DNA from: an uncultured Eubacteriales bacterium
GTDB taxonomy: Bacteria > Bacillota > Clostridia > Monoglobales > Monoglobaceae
DNA length: 64,000 nt
Direction: 5' to 3'
NCBI GenBank assembly: GCA_900545865.1
Contig: URAN01000007.1
Coordinates: 1 to 64,000 of the forward strand
The first letter of the stretch is position 1, and the number at the start of each line of letters is the position of its first letter. Shown here piece after piece: positions 45,533 to 54,746 of this stretch. Both the position numbers and the translations under genes were made by a program. The notes below the pieces were generated by a model. It was given only the letters and a program-made list of their open reading frames with translations, did not search any database and had not been told where the DNA came from.

Positions 45533-45604
45533 AAGATGTCCCCCCGCCTCTGTAGGCGACGGGTTCCGCTTAATTTTTTCAGTGACGGGACTTTTAGTCC
45601 CTTA
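45533..45604 (-). repeat. Double hairpin resembling an IS200/IS605 right end
   Basis: Between infB and rbfA, on the minus strand: GGGAC-TAAAA-GTCCC (45587-45601), a short spacer, then a CGCC-rich hairpin (CGCCTACAGAGGCG within 45543-45563) followed by GGGGGGACATC. This order and the stem sequences resemble the 3' end of TnpB-type elements. No transposase is nearby, so it could be a solo end or PATE-like relic; it could also be an ordinary structured spacer. Confidence 0.4.
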
Positions 45605-45615
45605 TTGAATATATT

Positions 45616-47871
45616 TTAGTCAACCTCTACCTGTTCCATAACATATGCCTCAACCACATCGCCGTCTTTAATATCGTTGAACTTATCGATGCTGAGACCG
45701 CACTCGTATCCCGAATTTACTTCCTTTGCGTCATCCTTGAAACGTTTGAGCGAGCCTAACTCACCCTCATGAATAACGATTCCGTCACGAACAACACGAA
45801 CCTTGCTGTTACGCTGAATCTTTCCGTCCGTAACATACGCACCGCCGATTGTGCCGACACCCGAAACACGGAATGTCGTTCTGATTTCGGCGTGACCGAT
45901 AATTGCCTCTCTGAAAGTGGGTTCGAGCATACCTTTGAGGGCTTTTTCTATATCCTCAATCGCGTCATAAATTACGCGATACAGGCGAATGTCAACCTCT
46001 GCGTTCTCTGCCGAAGTAACCGCGCCCGGGGTCGGGCGAACGTTAAATCCGACAATAATCGCCCCCGATGCCGATGCAAGCATTACATCGGATTCGGTAA
46101 CCGCACCGACCGCACCGTGAATTACGTTTACGCGAACCTCATCATTCGAAATTCTCGTCAATGACTGTGTAACAGCCTCAACGCTTCCCTGTACATCGGC
46201 TTTTACGATTATGTTAAGGTCTTTAATCTTGCCTTCTTCTATATGTTCAAAAAGGTTGTCGAGCGAAATTGCCGCCGCTTTTTGCTGTCTGCTTTGTTTC
46301 TCTTTAAACTTTCTGTTTTCAACAACTTCACGCGCCTTGCGCTCATCGTCAACCGCATAGAACAAATCGCCGCCCTCGGGGACTTCGGAAAGACCGAGTA
46401 TTTCGACCGGAATGGACGGCCCGGCTTTTTTGACCGAACGACCCTTATCGTCATTCATCGCACGAACGTGACCTACCGCCGTACCGGCAACAACTATATC
46501 GCCGACCCTGAGCGTTCCATTCTGAACCAATACGGTTGCAACCGGACCTCTGCCCTTATCAAGCTTTGATTCTATAACCGTACCTCTTGCCGCACGGTCG
46601 GGGTTAGCTTTAAGCTCACGCATATCGGCAACCAAAAGCACCATTTCGAGCAACTCGTCAATGTTTGTGCCTTTCTTTGCGGAAACCTCAACACAGATTG
46701 TGTCGCCGCCCCATTCCTCGGGAACAAGCCCGTGTTCGGTAAGCTCTTGCTTAACCTTATCGGGGTTTGCACCCTCTTTATCTATCTTGTTTATCGCAAC
46801 GATAATTGAAACCTCAGCAGCCTTTGCGTGGTTTATTGCCTCTATCGTCTGGGGCATAATACCATCATCCGCCGCAACGACCAGAATCGCTATATCCGTA
46901 ACCATCGCACCTCTTGCACGCATTGCGGTGAACGCCTCGTGACCCGGTGTATCAAGGAAGGTTATCTTTCTGTCGCCGACTCTGACACGGTGCGCACCTA
47001 TGTGCTGAGTAATACCGCCGAACTCGCCGTCGGTTACATTGGTATTTCTTATTGTGTCCAAAAGCGAAGTCTTACCGTGGTCAACATGACCCATAACAAC
47101 AACAACCGGCGAACGCGGTTTGAGCTGTTCCTCTGTATCGGGTTCGTCATTAAAAAGCACATCTTCGGCGGTGAGAATAACCTCTTTTTCGAATGTTCCG
47201 CCCATTTCTTCGACTATCAGCGATGCGGTATCAAAGTCAATTGTTTCATTCACGGATGCCATAATACCGAGAAGCATAAGCTTTTTTATTACCTCGGTTG
47301 CAGGGCGTCTCATTCTCTCAGCAAGCTGTCCCACCGTTATCTCATCGGGGATAAGAACGTGTATTTTCTGTTCTTTCTTTTCTTTTTTCTCTTTGCGTTT
47401 GAGCATATCCTCTGCGGTCGGTTTTTGCTTTGCTCCGCCCGTTTTTACACCCTGCTGCTTTTGTTTTTTCTTTTGGTTTATCTTTTGTTTCTTTGTTCCC
47501 TGTTTAACATTATCGGGGATAAGCTCTTCTATCTTTTCATCGTCTATACGGTCAAGATCAACCGTGTTCACACGGGTATCAACGGTTCTTACCTTTCTCG
47601 TTACCTCAACAACCGTATTTTCAACCTCTTCATTTTCGTTCTCGGTTGTTTCGGTTTCTTGTTTCTGCGGATTATTCGCATTATCATACATAGAAAAATC
47701 CGCAACCTGATTCTTTTGTGTATAGTATTCAAAGATTACGTCCAACTCATACTCGCTGAGCGCACTCATATGATTTTTGTCCGACACGTTATAGTCATGA
47801 AGAACCTTTACTATTTCCTTACTCGGAATCCCAAAGGCCTTTGACAATTCATATCCTCTGATTTTTTCCAT
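45616..47871 (-). CDS. infB: Translation initiation factor IF-2
   Basis: 751 aa GTPase that places initiator tRNA. An N-terminal IF2_N domain and a Lys/Gln/Glu-rich linker (about 95-180) precede the G domain: GHVDHGKTSLLDTI, DTPGHEAFTAMRARGA, NKIDKE. The C-terminal domains 2-4 are complete. Good ribosome site (AAAGGATGA). Confidence 0.96.
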   Translation of the reverse strand: MEKIRGYELSKAFGIPSKEIVKVLHDYNVSDKNHMSALSEYELDVIFEYYTQKNQVADFSMYDNANNPQKQETETTENENEEVENTVVEVTRKVRTVDTRVNTVDLDRIDDEKIEELIPDNVKQGTKKQKINQKKKQKQQGVKTGGAKQKPTAEDMLKRKEKKEKKEQKIHVLIPDEITVGQLAERMRRPATEVIKKLMLLGIMASVNETIDFDTASLIVEEMGGTFEKEVILTAEDVLFNDEPDTEEQLKPRSPVVVVMGHVDHGKTSLLDTIRNTNVTDGEFGGITQHIGAHRVRVGDRKITFLDTPGHEAFTAMRARGAMVTDIAILVVAADDGIMPQTIEAINHAKAAEVSIIVAINKIDKEGANPDKVKQELTEHGLVPEEWGGDTICVEVSAKKGTNIDELLEMVLLVADMRELKANPDRAARGTVIESKLDKGRGPVATVLVQNGTLRVGDIVVAGTAVGHVRAMNDDKGRSVKKAGPSIPVEILGLSEVPEGGDLFYAVDDERKAREVVENRKFKEKQSRQQKAAAISLDNLFEHIEEGKIKDLNIIVKADVQGSVEAVTQSLTRISNDEVRVNVIHGAVGAVTESDVMLASASGAIIVGFNVRPTPGAVTSAENAEVDIRLYRVIYDAIEDIEKALKGMLEPTFREAIIGHAEIRTTFRVSGVGTIGGAYVTDGKIQRNSKVRVVRDGIVIHEGELGSLKRFKDDAKEVNSGYECGLSIDKFNDIKDGDVVEAYVMEQVEVD

Positions 47872-47913
47872 CTGTTATCATCCTTTCCATCAAAACCGTC
47901 CGTTTGAAATTTC

Positions 47914-48237
47914 TCACATATCCTCCGCAAGGCTTTTAAGCCTTTTTGCAAATCCGTCATCGGTCACACAGCACGAAACCGCAAACCGCCGCCCTATACT
48001 GTGACCGATTTCATCACGGTCGCCGACAAAGATTATCGGAACAGAGCGGAATTCCGCCATATTTGAAAACTTCTTTTTTGTGTTGTCGGACGCGTCCGCC
48101 GATAATATTATCAGCTTTGCGCCGCCCGACCGCACCGTATCCTCGGACTTTGCCTCTCCGACCGCCAAACGGCCGGCTTTCATACAAAGCGAAAGCATTC
48201 CGAAAAAAGCTTTGCTTGCGTTATTGTTTTTCAACAT
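47914..48237 (-). CDS. L7Ae-family ribosomal-type protein (YlxQ)
   Basis: 107 aa, RNA-binding L7Ae/L30e/S12e/Gadd45 fold (GMLSLCMKAGRLAVGEAKSE, LIILSADASDNTKKKF). It is normally encoded between ylxR and infB, as here. Confidence 0.88.
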   Translation of the reverse strand: MLKNNNASKAFFGMLSLCMKAGRLAVGEAKSEDTVRSGGAKLIILSADASDNTKKKFSNMAEFRSVPIIFVGDRDEIGHSIGRRFAVSCCVTDDGFAKRLKSLAEDM

Positions 48238-48260
48238 TCATCACCGTTCTTAATTTTAAA

Positions 48261-48521
48261 CTAAGCGTTCGGGTCAAATTCCGCCAACTCGGCGTATATC
48301 TTTTTTACCTCGTCGCCCGAGGTTTTGAACGACCTCTCGACCGCACGCCGCTTTTCGGCATTTTTGATGCAATCGCCGTCGCGGCAAATATACATTCCCC
48401 TGCCCGAACGCCCGACGCCGTTATCCAATTCTATCCTGCCGTCCGCGTTTTTGGCGATACGCAAAAGTTCGCTCTTTTCGCGTTTTTGTCTGCACACCGC
48501 GCACATTCTCTCAACAGCCAT
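48261..48521 (-). CDS. YlxR family protein (DUF448, RnpM)
   Basis: 86 aa with MCAVCRQKREKSELLRIAK and a GRGMYICRD motif. DUF448 proteins bind RNA; in B. subtilis one modulates RNase P. Its ATG overlaps the nusA stop by one base (TAATG), showing tight coupling. Confidence 0.92.
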   Translation of the reverse strand: MAVERMCAVCRQKREKSELLRIAKNADGRIELDNGVGRSGRGMYICRDGDCIKNAEKRRAVERSFKTSGDEVKKIYAELAEFDPNA

Positions 48522-49633
48522 TATTCAACGATTTCCTCCGCGGATTCATCCTGAACATCGTTATACTTTTCCAAATCCTCCGGAACGGGCAGGGCCTGCT
48601 GTTCCGCTTTAACGCCTGTGGAAATATCAATCTTCCACCCGGTGAGTCTTGCGGCAAGACGAACGTTCTGTCCCTCTTTGCCTATTGCCAATGACAACTG
48701 GTCTTCGGGAACGGTAACGCTGCAAATCTTTTTATCGCTGTCAACATCTATCGTGAGAACCTCTGCCGGGCTGAGTGCATTCGAAACGTATTCCGCCGGG
48801 TTTTCGCTGTACTTTATAATGTCAATCTTTTCGCCTCTGAGTTCATCTATAACCGCCTGAACACGCATTCCTTTCGGTCCGATACAGGTTCCTACCGGGT
48901 CAACGTTTTCAAGGGTTGAGTGTACCGCGATTTTACTGCGCGAGCCTGCCTCACGCGAGAGGGCTTTTACCTCTATGATTCCCTGAGCAATCTCAGGAAC
49001 TTCAAGTTCAAACAGCCTGCGCACCAACCCGGGATGCGAACGCGACACAACGAGATGTACGCCGCGCACAGAGTTTGCAACCTCTATTACAAAAACCTTA
49101 TAGCGTTCACCGACCTTATATCTGTCGGCGCGAACCTGTTCGTTCGGCATAAGAACCGACTCTGTACCGTCGATTTCAAGCATTACGTTGCGGCGTTCGA
49201 TTCTTCTTACAACCGCTGTTGCTATATCGTTTTCGCGATCCGAATATTCGCTTACCATCTTTTCACGTTCAGCCTCATGAATACGCTGAAGGACAACCTG
49301 GCGCGCAGTCTGTGCCGCGATTCTTCCGAACGAAGCCGGGGTTACCTCAATTTCGACCGTATCGCCAATGTCATACTTACCCGATACCTTTCTCGCATCC
49401 TCCAAAGAAATCTCGGTTTCTCTGTCCAGCACTTCTTCAACTACCTTTTTGTGTGCGATAGTTCTGATTGCGCCCGATTCTTCATCAAACACAACGCTTA
49501 TGTCATGCACCGCACCAAAGTGCTTTTTGTACGCCGATATTAACGCACTCTCCAGCGCATCGAGTACAACGTCGCGGCTTATGCCTTTTTCCGCCTCTAT
49601 CATTTCAAGTGAATCAAAAAATTCCGAACTCAT
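48521..49633 (-). CDS. nusA: Transcription termination/antitermination factor NusA
   Basis: About 370 aa from the ATG at 49633 (MSSEFFDSLEMIEAEKG). N-terminal RNAP-binding domain, S1 domain and two KH domains (GPKGMRVQAVIDELRGEKID; SLAIGKEGQNVRLAARLTGW). It lacks the long C-terminal repeats of E. coli NusA, as in most Firmicutes. A second in-frame ATG at 49666 is further upstream. Confidence 0.95.
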   Translation of the reverse strand: MSSEFFDSLEMIEAEKGISRDVVLDALESALISAYKKHFGAVHDISVVFDEESGAIRTIAHKKVVEEVLDRETEISLEDARKVSGKYDIGDTVEIEVTPASFGRIAAQTARQVVLQRIHEAEREKMVSEYSDRENDIATAVVRRIERRNVMLEIDGTESVLMPNEQVRADRYKVGERYKVFVIEVANSVRGVHLVVSRSHPGLVRRLFELEVPEIAQGIIEVKALSREAGSRSKIAVHSTLENVDPVGTCIGPKGMRVQAVIDELRGEKIDIIKYSENPAEYVSNALSPAEVLTIDVDSDKKICSVTVPEDQLSLAIGKEGQNVRLAARLTGWKIDISTGVKAEQQALPVPEDLEKYNDVQDESAEEIVE

Positions 49634-49755
49634 TTTTTCTATCTGTCCTTTCATTAATATATGCATTGCGCGTCTTAATTACTTAAATTCATTAAAACTT
49701 TTGCACAAAACAATGTATTTATATATAAATTATTGTTTTTAAATATTTTTCTCGG

Positions 49756-50217
49756 TTAAAAGTCAAAGTGCAGTCTAACCTGTGTTGTCTGTTTTTGAGG
49801 AACCACAAGCTCCTCTCCGTTTGCCGAAACAATTATATTTTCGCCGTCATATCCGTTCAGTACCGCACATAGAGATTTGCTGCCGTTTATTGCCTTATAC
49901 AGACCTATATCGATTTTTTCACCGATATAACGGTTAAAATGCTCCGCCGTTTTGAGCTTGCGCTCAACCCCGGGCGATGATACCTCAAGATAATAATTTT
50001 GCGAAATAGGATTTTCCTCATCCAGTTTTTCACTTACGGCTCGGCTTATAACCTCGCAAGCATCAAGATCAATGCCGCCGTCTCGGTCGGCATATATCCT
50101 GAGAAAGTAAAGACCTCCTTCTTTGACAAACTCAACATCATAGATAAAGCATCCGTTTTCTTTCGCAATCGGTTCAGCAATATCATATGCAATTTTTTCG
50201 GTTTTAGAAAAAGCCAT
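49756..50217 (-). CDS. rimP: Ribosome maturation factor RimP
   Basis: 153 aa (YhbC family): FVKEGGLYFLRIYADRDGGI and LEVSSPGVERKLKTAEHF are hallmarks. It is required for 30S maturation and heads the operon with nusA. Confidence 0.94.
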   Translation of the reverse strand: MAFSKTEKIAYDIAEPIAKENGCFIYDVEFVKEGGLYFLRIYADRDGGIDLDACEVISRAVSEKLDEENPISQNYYLEVSSPGVERKLKTAEHFNRYIGEKIDIGLYKAINGSKSLCAVLNGYDGENIIVSANGEELVVPQKQTTQVRLHFDF

Positions 50218-50234
50218 ATATTTTCCTCCGTTCC

Positions 50235-50307
50235 GATTTATGCGGAATCAAATATATTCGCATAAATCCCGTACACAAAATCAAAAGAGTGAGGTTTTCC
50301 TCACTCT
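50235..50307 (-). promoter_or_regulatory. rimP leader
   Basis: The 5' leader of the rimP operon has a perfect hairpin GAGTGAGG-AAAA-CCTCACTC with T-rich flank (50283-50307), resembling the rimP-leader RNA of Clostridia, followed by a second hairpin GATTTATGCG / CGCATAAATC (50235-50268) close to the ribosome site. It may act as an attenuator. Confidence 0.6.
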
Positions 50308-50336
50308 CGGCCGATATTCTTTTATGTTACATACAC

Positions 50337-50365
50337 ATTATAACACTTAAACATTAATATGTCAA
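50337..50365 (-). promoter_or_regulatory. Promoter of the rimP-nusA-infB operon
   Basis: Minus strand: TTGACA (50360-50365), 17-bp spacer, TATAAT (50337-50342). Both hexamers match consensus. Confidence 0.85.
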
Positions 50366-50527
50366 GGGTTTTTCCGCAATATTCCGAAAAATATCGCAAT
50401 TGGGTATATTTTTTCAATATCCGCAAGTCCGTTTGCATTTTTAATTAAAATCCGCATTCCAAAACCGCCCAACCCGACAATTCTTAAAAAGGTTATAATA
50501 TTACAACGCAAAATCAATAATTTCATA

Positions 50528-50555
50528 TTGACGAATCGAAGGAATGTGGTAAACT
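50528..50555 (+). promoter_or_regulatory. Promoter of galT
   Basis: TTGACG (50528-50533), 16-bp spacer, TAAACT (50550-50555). Confidence 0.5.
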
Positions 50556-50578
50556 TAAAGTATATAATAAAATATGAG

Positions 50579-50615
50579 CGGTATGCGCTTTTGCCCGGAC
50601 AAAAGAGTCATACCG
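50579..50615 (+). promoter_or_regulatory. Nested hairpin in the galT leader
   Basis: CGGTATG / CATACCG encloses CTTTTG / CAAAAG with a 6-nt loop, in the galT leader. Confidence 0.5.
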
Positions 50616-50650
50616 ATTAACACAGAGTTTAAGAAAGGTATTGATTTTAA

Positions 50651-51634
50651 ATGGCTGAATTACGTTTTAACCCTCTGACCCAAGATTGGGTTATGATAGC
50701 ATCACACAGACAGAACAGACCGCAGATGCCGAAAGGCTGGTGCCCGTTCTGTCCCGGTTCGGGTAAAGTTCCCGACCATTTTAGCGTCTATAAGTATGAC
50801 AACGACTTCCCGGCACTTTCACAGAATCCGCCGATGCCCGATGACGTTGCAACAAATCTTTTTAAAACGCGCGAGTCTTACGGAAAATGCGAAGTCATTC
50901 TTTATTCGCCCGAGCACACTGTGACCCTGCCGGAGCTTCCCGTTCCGCACATCCGCGAATTGGTTGATTTATGGACAGAGCGTTATGCCGAGCTTTCAAA
51001 AGATGAAAAAATAAAATACATATTTATATTCGAAAACCGCGGTGATGTTGTCGGCGTAACAATGCCGCATCCGCACGGACAGATTTACGGATACAGCTAT
51101 GTTCCCAAAAAACCCGAGGTTGAGCTTGCGTCATCAAAACAGCATTTTCACGATACGGGCAGCTGTCTTTACTGTGATATTATTAAGGAAGAAAGGAATT
51201 TTGAACAGCGCGTTATTTTTGAAAACGAAGATTTCGTTACCATATTGCCGTTTTTTACCGACTATCCTTACGGCGTGTATATTTACGCAAAAGAACATAT
51301 CGGCAACTTAACGCAATTCAACGAAAGACAAAAAGACAATCTCGCAAAGATTCTCAAAGAAACTGCCGGAATGCTCGATTGCCTGTTTGACTATCCATTC
51401 CCGTATATGATGTGTATGCATCAAGACCCGGTCAACGGCGAAGATTGCAGCGATTATTCGCATTTTCATATTGAATTCTTCCCGCCGATGCGTGCGGCAG
51501 ACAAACAAAAATTCAATGCATCGAGCGAAACGGGCGCATGGGCGGCGTGCAACCCAACCGCACCCGAGGAAAAAGCCGAGGAATTAAGAGCGGCGCACAA
51601 GAAATTTCTTGAAAAAATGAACGAGAACAAATAA
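50651..51634 (+). CDS. galT: Galactose-1-phosphate uridylyltransferase
   Basis: 327 aa HIT-superfamily enzyme of the Leloir pathway: Gal-1-P plus UDP-glucose to UDP-galactose plus Glc-1-P. The catalytic HPHGQIY motif and the metal-binding CPFCPGS cysteines are intact. GalK follows after 31 nt, forming an operon. Confidence 0.95.
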   Translation: MAELRFNPLTQDWVMIASHRQNRPQMPKGWCPFCPGSGKVPDHFSVYKYDNDFPALSQNPPMPDDVATNLFKTRESYGKCEVILYSPEHTVTLPELPVPHIRELVDLWTERYAELSKDEKIKYIFIFENRGDVVGVTMPHPHGQIYGYSYVPKKPEVELASSKQHFHDTGSCLYCDIIKEERNFEQRVIFENEDFVTILPFFTDYPYGVYIYAKEHIGNLTQFNERQKDNLAKILKETAGMLDCLFDYPFPYMMCMHQDPVNGEDCSDYSHFHIEFFPPMRAADKQKFNASSETGAWAACNPTAPEEKAEELRAAHKKFLEKMNENK

Positions 51635-51665
51635 AATTTTACAAGATTTAAAAGGAGGCAAACAA

Positions 51666-52841
51666 ATGCTAAACGAACTTAAAAAACAATTTTTAGAGGT
51701 TTTCGGCGGCAGTGATGAGGGAATCCGTGTATTTTCATCACCCGGCAGAGTAAACCTCATCGGTGAACACACCGACTATAACGGCGGATATGTTTTTCCT
51801 GCCGCACTCACTATGGCAACAACAATAATTGCGCGCCCAAGAACCGACAGCATCGTACGTATGAAGGCAACCGACCTTGACGGAGTCGTTGAGGGTGACC
51901 TCAACACGATTGACAAATACAAGGACTTAAAATGGGGAAATTATCAGTTCGGTATCTTTGATGAGCTGCGCAAGGCAGGATATAACATCTGCGGCGCGGA
52001 TATGCTCTTTCACGATACAACACCTCACGGCGGCGGTCTTTCGTCATCGGCAGCGATAGAGGTATCGGCGGCAATCGCAATGGCATCGCTCGGCGGTGCG
52101 GAAAACATCGACAATATCGAAATGGCAAAGATAAGCCAGACCGCAGAGCATAATTACATCGGCGTGAATTGCGGCATAATGGATCAGTTCGCATCGGCAA
52201 TGGGCAAAGCGAACCATGTAATTTTCTTAAATTGCAAAAACCTTGAATACAGCCTTGTACCGATGAAGCTCGACGGATATAAGCTTGTTATTTCGAACAC
52301 AAATAAAAAGCGTTCTCTTGCCGACAGCAAGTATAACGAAAGACGTTCGGAATGCGAAGCGGGTCTTGAAATATTAAAGACGGCGATGCCCGACAAGACG
52401 TGTCTCGGTGACATTTCAATCGAAGAATATGAGGCAAACAAACATCTTATCAAAGATGAAATCATAAACAACAGAGTTTGCCACGTTATCTCGGAGGATG
52501 ACAGAGTGTTAAAATCCGTTGACGTTTTGGAAAAAGGCGATTTGAAAGCTTTCGGAAAGCTGATGATTGCATCACACGAATCTTTACGTGACTTATACGA
52601 AGTATCTTGTGACGAACTTGACACTTTGGTTGACAGCGCGTTAAAACTCGATTGCGTATTGGGTTCGAGAATGACAGGCGCAGGATTCGGCGGCTGTACG
52701 GTAAGTCTTGTTAAAGAGGACGGCGTTGACGAATTTATAGAAAAAGTCGGCGCGGAATATCTCGAAAAGGTAGGATATGCCGCATCGTTCTATATCACCG
52801 AAATCGGTGACGGCGGCAGAGAAATTAAAAATCCGTTTTAA
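51666..52841 (+). CDS. galK: Galactokinase
   Basis: 391 aa GHMP kinase. Substrate signature GRVNLIGEHTDYNGGYVFP, ATP motif GGGLSSSAAIEVS and C-terminal GSRMTGAGFGGCTVSL are complete. It phosphorylates galactose. Strong ribosome site AGGAGG. Confidence 0.96.
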   Translation: MLNELKKQFLEVFGGSDEGIRVFSSPGRVNLIGEHTDYNGGYVFPAALTMATTIIARPRTDSIVRMKATDLDGVVEGDLNTIDKYKDLKWGNYQFGIFDELRKAGYNICGADMLFHDTTPHGGGLSSSAAIEVSAAIAMASLGGAENIDNIEMAKISQTAEHNYIGVNCGIMDQFASAMGKANHVIFLNCKNLEYSLVPMKLDGYKLVISNTNKKRSLADSKYNERRSECEAGLEILKTAMPDKTCLGDISIEEYEANKHLIKDEIINNRVCHVISEDDRVLKSVDVLEKGDLKAFGKLMIASHESLRDLYEVSCDELDTLVDSALKLDCVLGSRMTGAGFGGCTVSLVKEDGVDEFIEKVGAEYLEKVGYAASFYITEIGDGGREIKNPF

Positions 52842-52859
52842 GTTTAAAAAATATTTATC

Positions 52860-52889
52860 AAAGGGGTATGCTATGCGGCATACCCTTTT
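52860..52889 (+). terminator. Terminator of galTK
   Basis: Stem AAAGGGGTATGC / GCATACCCTTTT with a 6-nt loop. Confidence 0.85.
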
Positions 52890-52923
52890 ATTCGTCACGT
52901 TCGGTAAATCGACTATATTATGC

Positions 52924-52963
52924 AAAACCCCTTCCGGCGTTTTATCCGCCGAAAGGGGTTTTT
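52924..52963. terminator. Second terminator hairpin
   Basis: Stem AAAACCCCTTCCGGCG / GCCGAAAGGGGTTTTT, serving the convergent SLH gene. Confidence 0.8.
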
Positions 52964-52986
52964 GTTATTATTGGCTTGGATGTACT

Positions 52987-54372
52987 TTACTTTCCGAGAT
53001 AGGTAAAGTGCATATAATCAACCGTACCGTTTATCCATGCGTTTGCGCCCCAAAGCCAACCGTATTTGGCAAAGGTTTGTACCACTGTTCCGTCAGACGG
53101 GAACGAATAAACCGATGTGTTCGGGTCATAGAACGTTCCGATTGTTGTTCCGTTTGCGTATACGGTATAATTTTCGTTATAGTTAAGGTCGATAACCGTA
53201 CCATAGTTATGGTCGGAATAAAGTCCGCTCGCCATTGAATTACGCCATGCATACGCGGTTGCGTCCTTTATGGGCGGCTTATCATCCGAATTGAATATTT
53301 CATCAAAGATTGCCACAACGTCATCTTTTAATACCGAATTGATTCTGAATGTCAATGTTGCCGCATACTTTTCGTTCGCTTCGTTAAGCTTCCATACATT
53401 TACCGTAACCTCTGACATATGTGCATCTGCCTCTTCTTTGGATGTATACTTCGCACCGTCGGGGAAGATACGCGCCTCTTTTTCCGCAGCTTCGCCCGAG
53501 GCGAGGGTTTCGGTATATGTTTTAAGCTTATAATGTCCGCTGCTGTCCGGAATCTGTAACGGTGTTCCGCTCGGTGCGGTTACCGTGCTGCCTACCCACG
53601 GAGTATCATCGGTTGCCGCATCGGGATTTGACGCATAGCGCAATGCCACCGTTGCTCCGTTCGGCAAAACAATTGTTTTTATAAGTGTTTGAATCTGTTT
53701 TCCGTTTGCATCGCTTGTGCTGCGCAATGTAGTCTTGATTTGGCCCTCATAATTCTTTCCGTATAATATATAGCAGCGATATGCGATAATCGCCGCCTCT
53801 TCACGGGTTACGGGGTCTTTGGGTCTGAACATACCCGTATCGCCATCGCCTGCCATAAGATGATTGTCAAGCATAAACGCAACGTGATTCTTTGCCCAAT
53901 AGTCAATATCGTCCGCATCCTTTACATCCGTGAACACATTCTCCGACGGAAAATACGGGCTGAGTACCCCTGCCGAATCCAACAGACTTGTCATTATCTT
54001 ACACATTTCCTGACGCGTCAAAGTTCCCTGCGGAAAGAAATGACCCTCTCCGTCACCGCTTACCAAGCCTGTATAATACGCCATATTCGCGAAAGCATTA
54101 TCCGTATCGTTAAACGGATTTTTTGAATTTGTCGAAACGTTTTCCGCCGTCAATGTCGCATACAAATTTATTGCCACATTTACAAAGTCAGACCGCGAAA
54201 TGGGCAGGCTGAATGATTTTGTCGAATATTCTTCCGATATGATACTGAGATTGGTTGCGCTCCGTACCGCGTCCGCCGCCCACGAATTCGGTTCGAAAGC
54301 AAAAACGCCGCTCTGCGAAAGCAAAGCCGATACCGCCGCAAGGCTTACAAGCCGTTTTGCAAATTTTCTCAT
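52987..54372 (-). CDS. SLH-anchored M15-family peptidase
   Basis: 461 aa. Signal peptide (VSLAAVSALLSQSGVFA), two to three SLH repeats (about 25-200), a Pro/Thr linker, and a C-terminal D-Ala-D-Ala carboxypeptidase-like domain (M15, VanY/DacB type). Zinc ligands fit HNYGTVID (His388, Asp395) and DYMHF (His455). It probably trims wall peptides at the surface. Confidence 0.82.
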   Translation of the reverse strand: MRKFAKRLVSLAAVSALLSQSGVFAFEPNSWAADAVRSATNLSIISEEYSTKSFSLPISRSDFVNVAINLYATLTAENVSTNSKNPFNDTDNAFANMAYYTGLVSGDGEGHFFPQGTLTRQEMCKIMTSLLDSAGVLSPYFPSENVFTDVKDADDIDYWAKNHVAFMLDNHLMAGDGDTGMFRPKDPVTREEAAIIAYRCYILYGKNYEGQIKTTLRSTSDANGKQIQTLIKTIVLPNGATVALRYASNPDAATDDTPWVGSTVTAPSGTPLQIPDSSGHYKLKTYTETLASGEAAEKEARIFPDGAKYTSKEEADAHMSEVTVNVWKLNEANEKYAATLTFRINSVLKDDVVAIFDEIFNSDDKPPIKDATAYAWRNSMASGLYSDHNYGTVIDLNYNENYTVYANGTTIGTFYDPNTSVYSFPSDGTVVQTFAKYGWLWGANAWINGTVDYMHFTYLGK

Positions 54373-54405
54373 TTTGATTTCACCTCATATTTTTGTTTTA
54401 AAATT

Positions 54406-54447
54406 GTATTTGCTCCGCTCGAAAATATGTCGGAATTTTGCAAATAC
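54406..54447. promoter_or_regulatory. Inverted repeat near the start of the SLH peptidase transcript
   Basis: Perfect 8-bp GTATTTGC / GCAAATAC pair in the predicted leader of the 52987-54372 gene. Confidence 0.45.
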
Positions 54448-54453
54448 ATAATT

Positions 54454-54482
54454 ATTATATCACAAATTCAATGAAATTTCAA
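54454..54482 (-). promoter_or_regulatory. Promoter of the SLH peptidase gene
   Basis: Minus strand: TTGAAA (54477-54482), 17-bp spacer, TATAAT (54454-54459). Confidence 0.7.
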
Positions 54483-54657
54483 CTAATTTTTCTTCACAGG
54501 AATATTACAGACCGATTTTCCCGTAATATTTTCATTAAAATATGCGATTATCCGTATAAATTTATAACATTTGTTCTCATTCACGAACGCCCCTGCGGTT
54601 TTAACGGAATTCACAAATTCTTAACTCGTTCAAAACCCTGAAAATCCGCGCAAACTG

Positions 54658-54686
54658 TTGACTTAATGCAAAAAAAGTGCTATAAT
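54658..54686 (+). promoter_or_regulatory. Promoter of HD-hydE-tcdA
   Basis: TTGACT (54658-54663), 17-bp spacer, TATAAT (54681-54686). A hairpin TAAACCGAT / ATCGGTTTA (54693-54721) lies in the leader. Confidence 0.75.
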
Positions 54687-54746
54687 ACAGATTAAACCGA
54701 TAGGTCTTGTAAATCGGTTTAGTCCAAATATGGGAGGTACGGTCTT

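Noticed and set aside
46828..47844. 338-codon plus-strand reading opposite infB
   Set aside because: Antisense to the IF-2 G domain; composition reflects the complementary strand, no start context.
50579..50615. galT leader hairpin as a sugar riboswitch
   Set aside because: Only a simple nested hairpin without a terminator or aptamer-like core; kept as a structure only.
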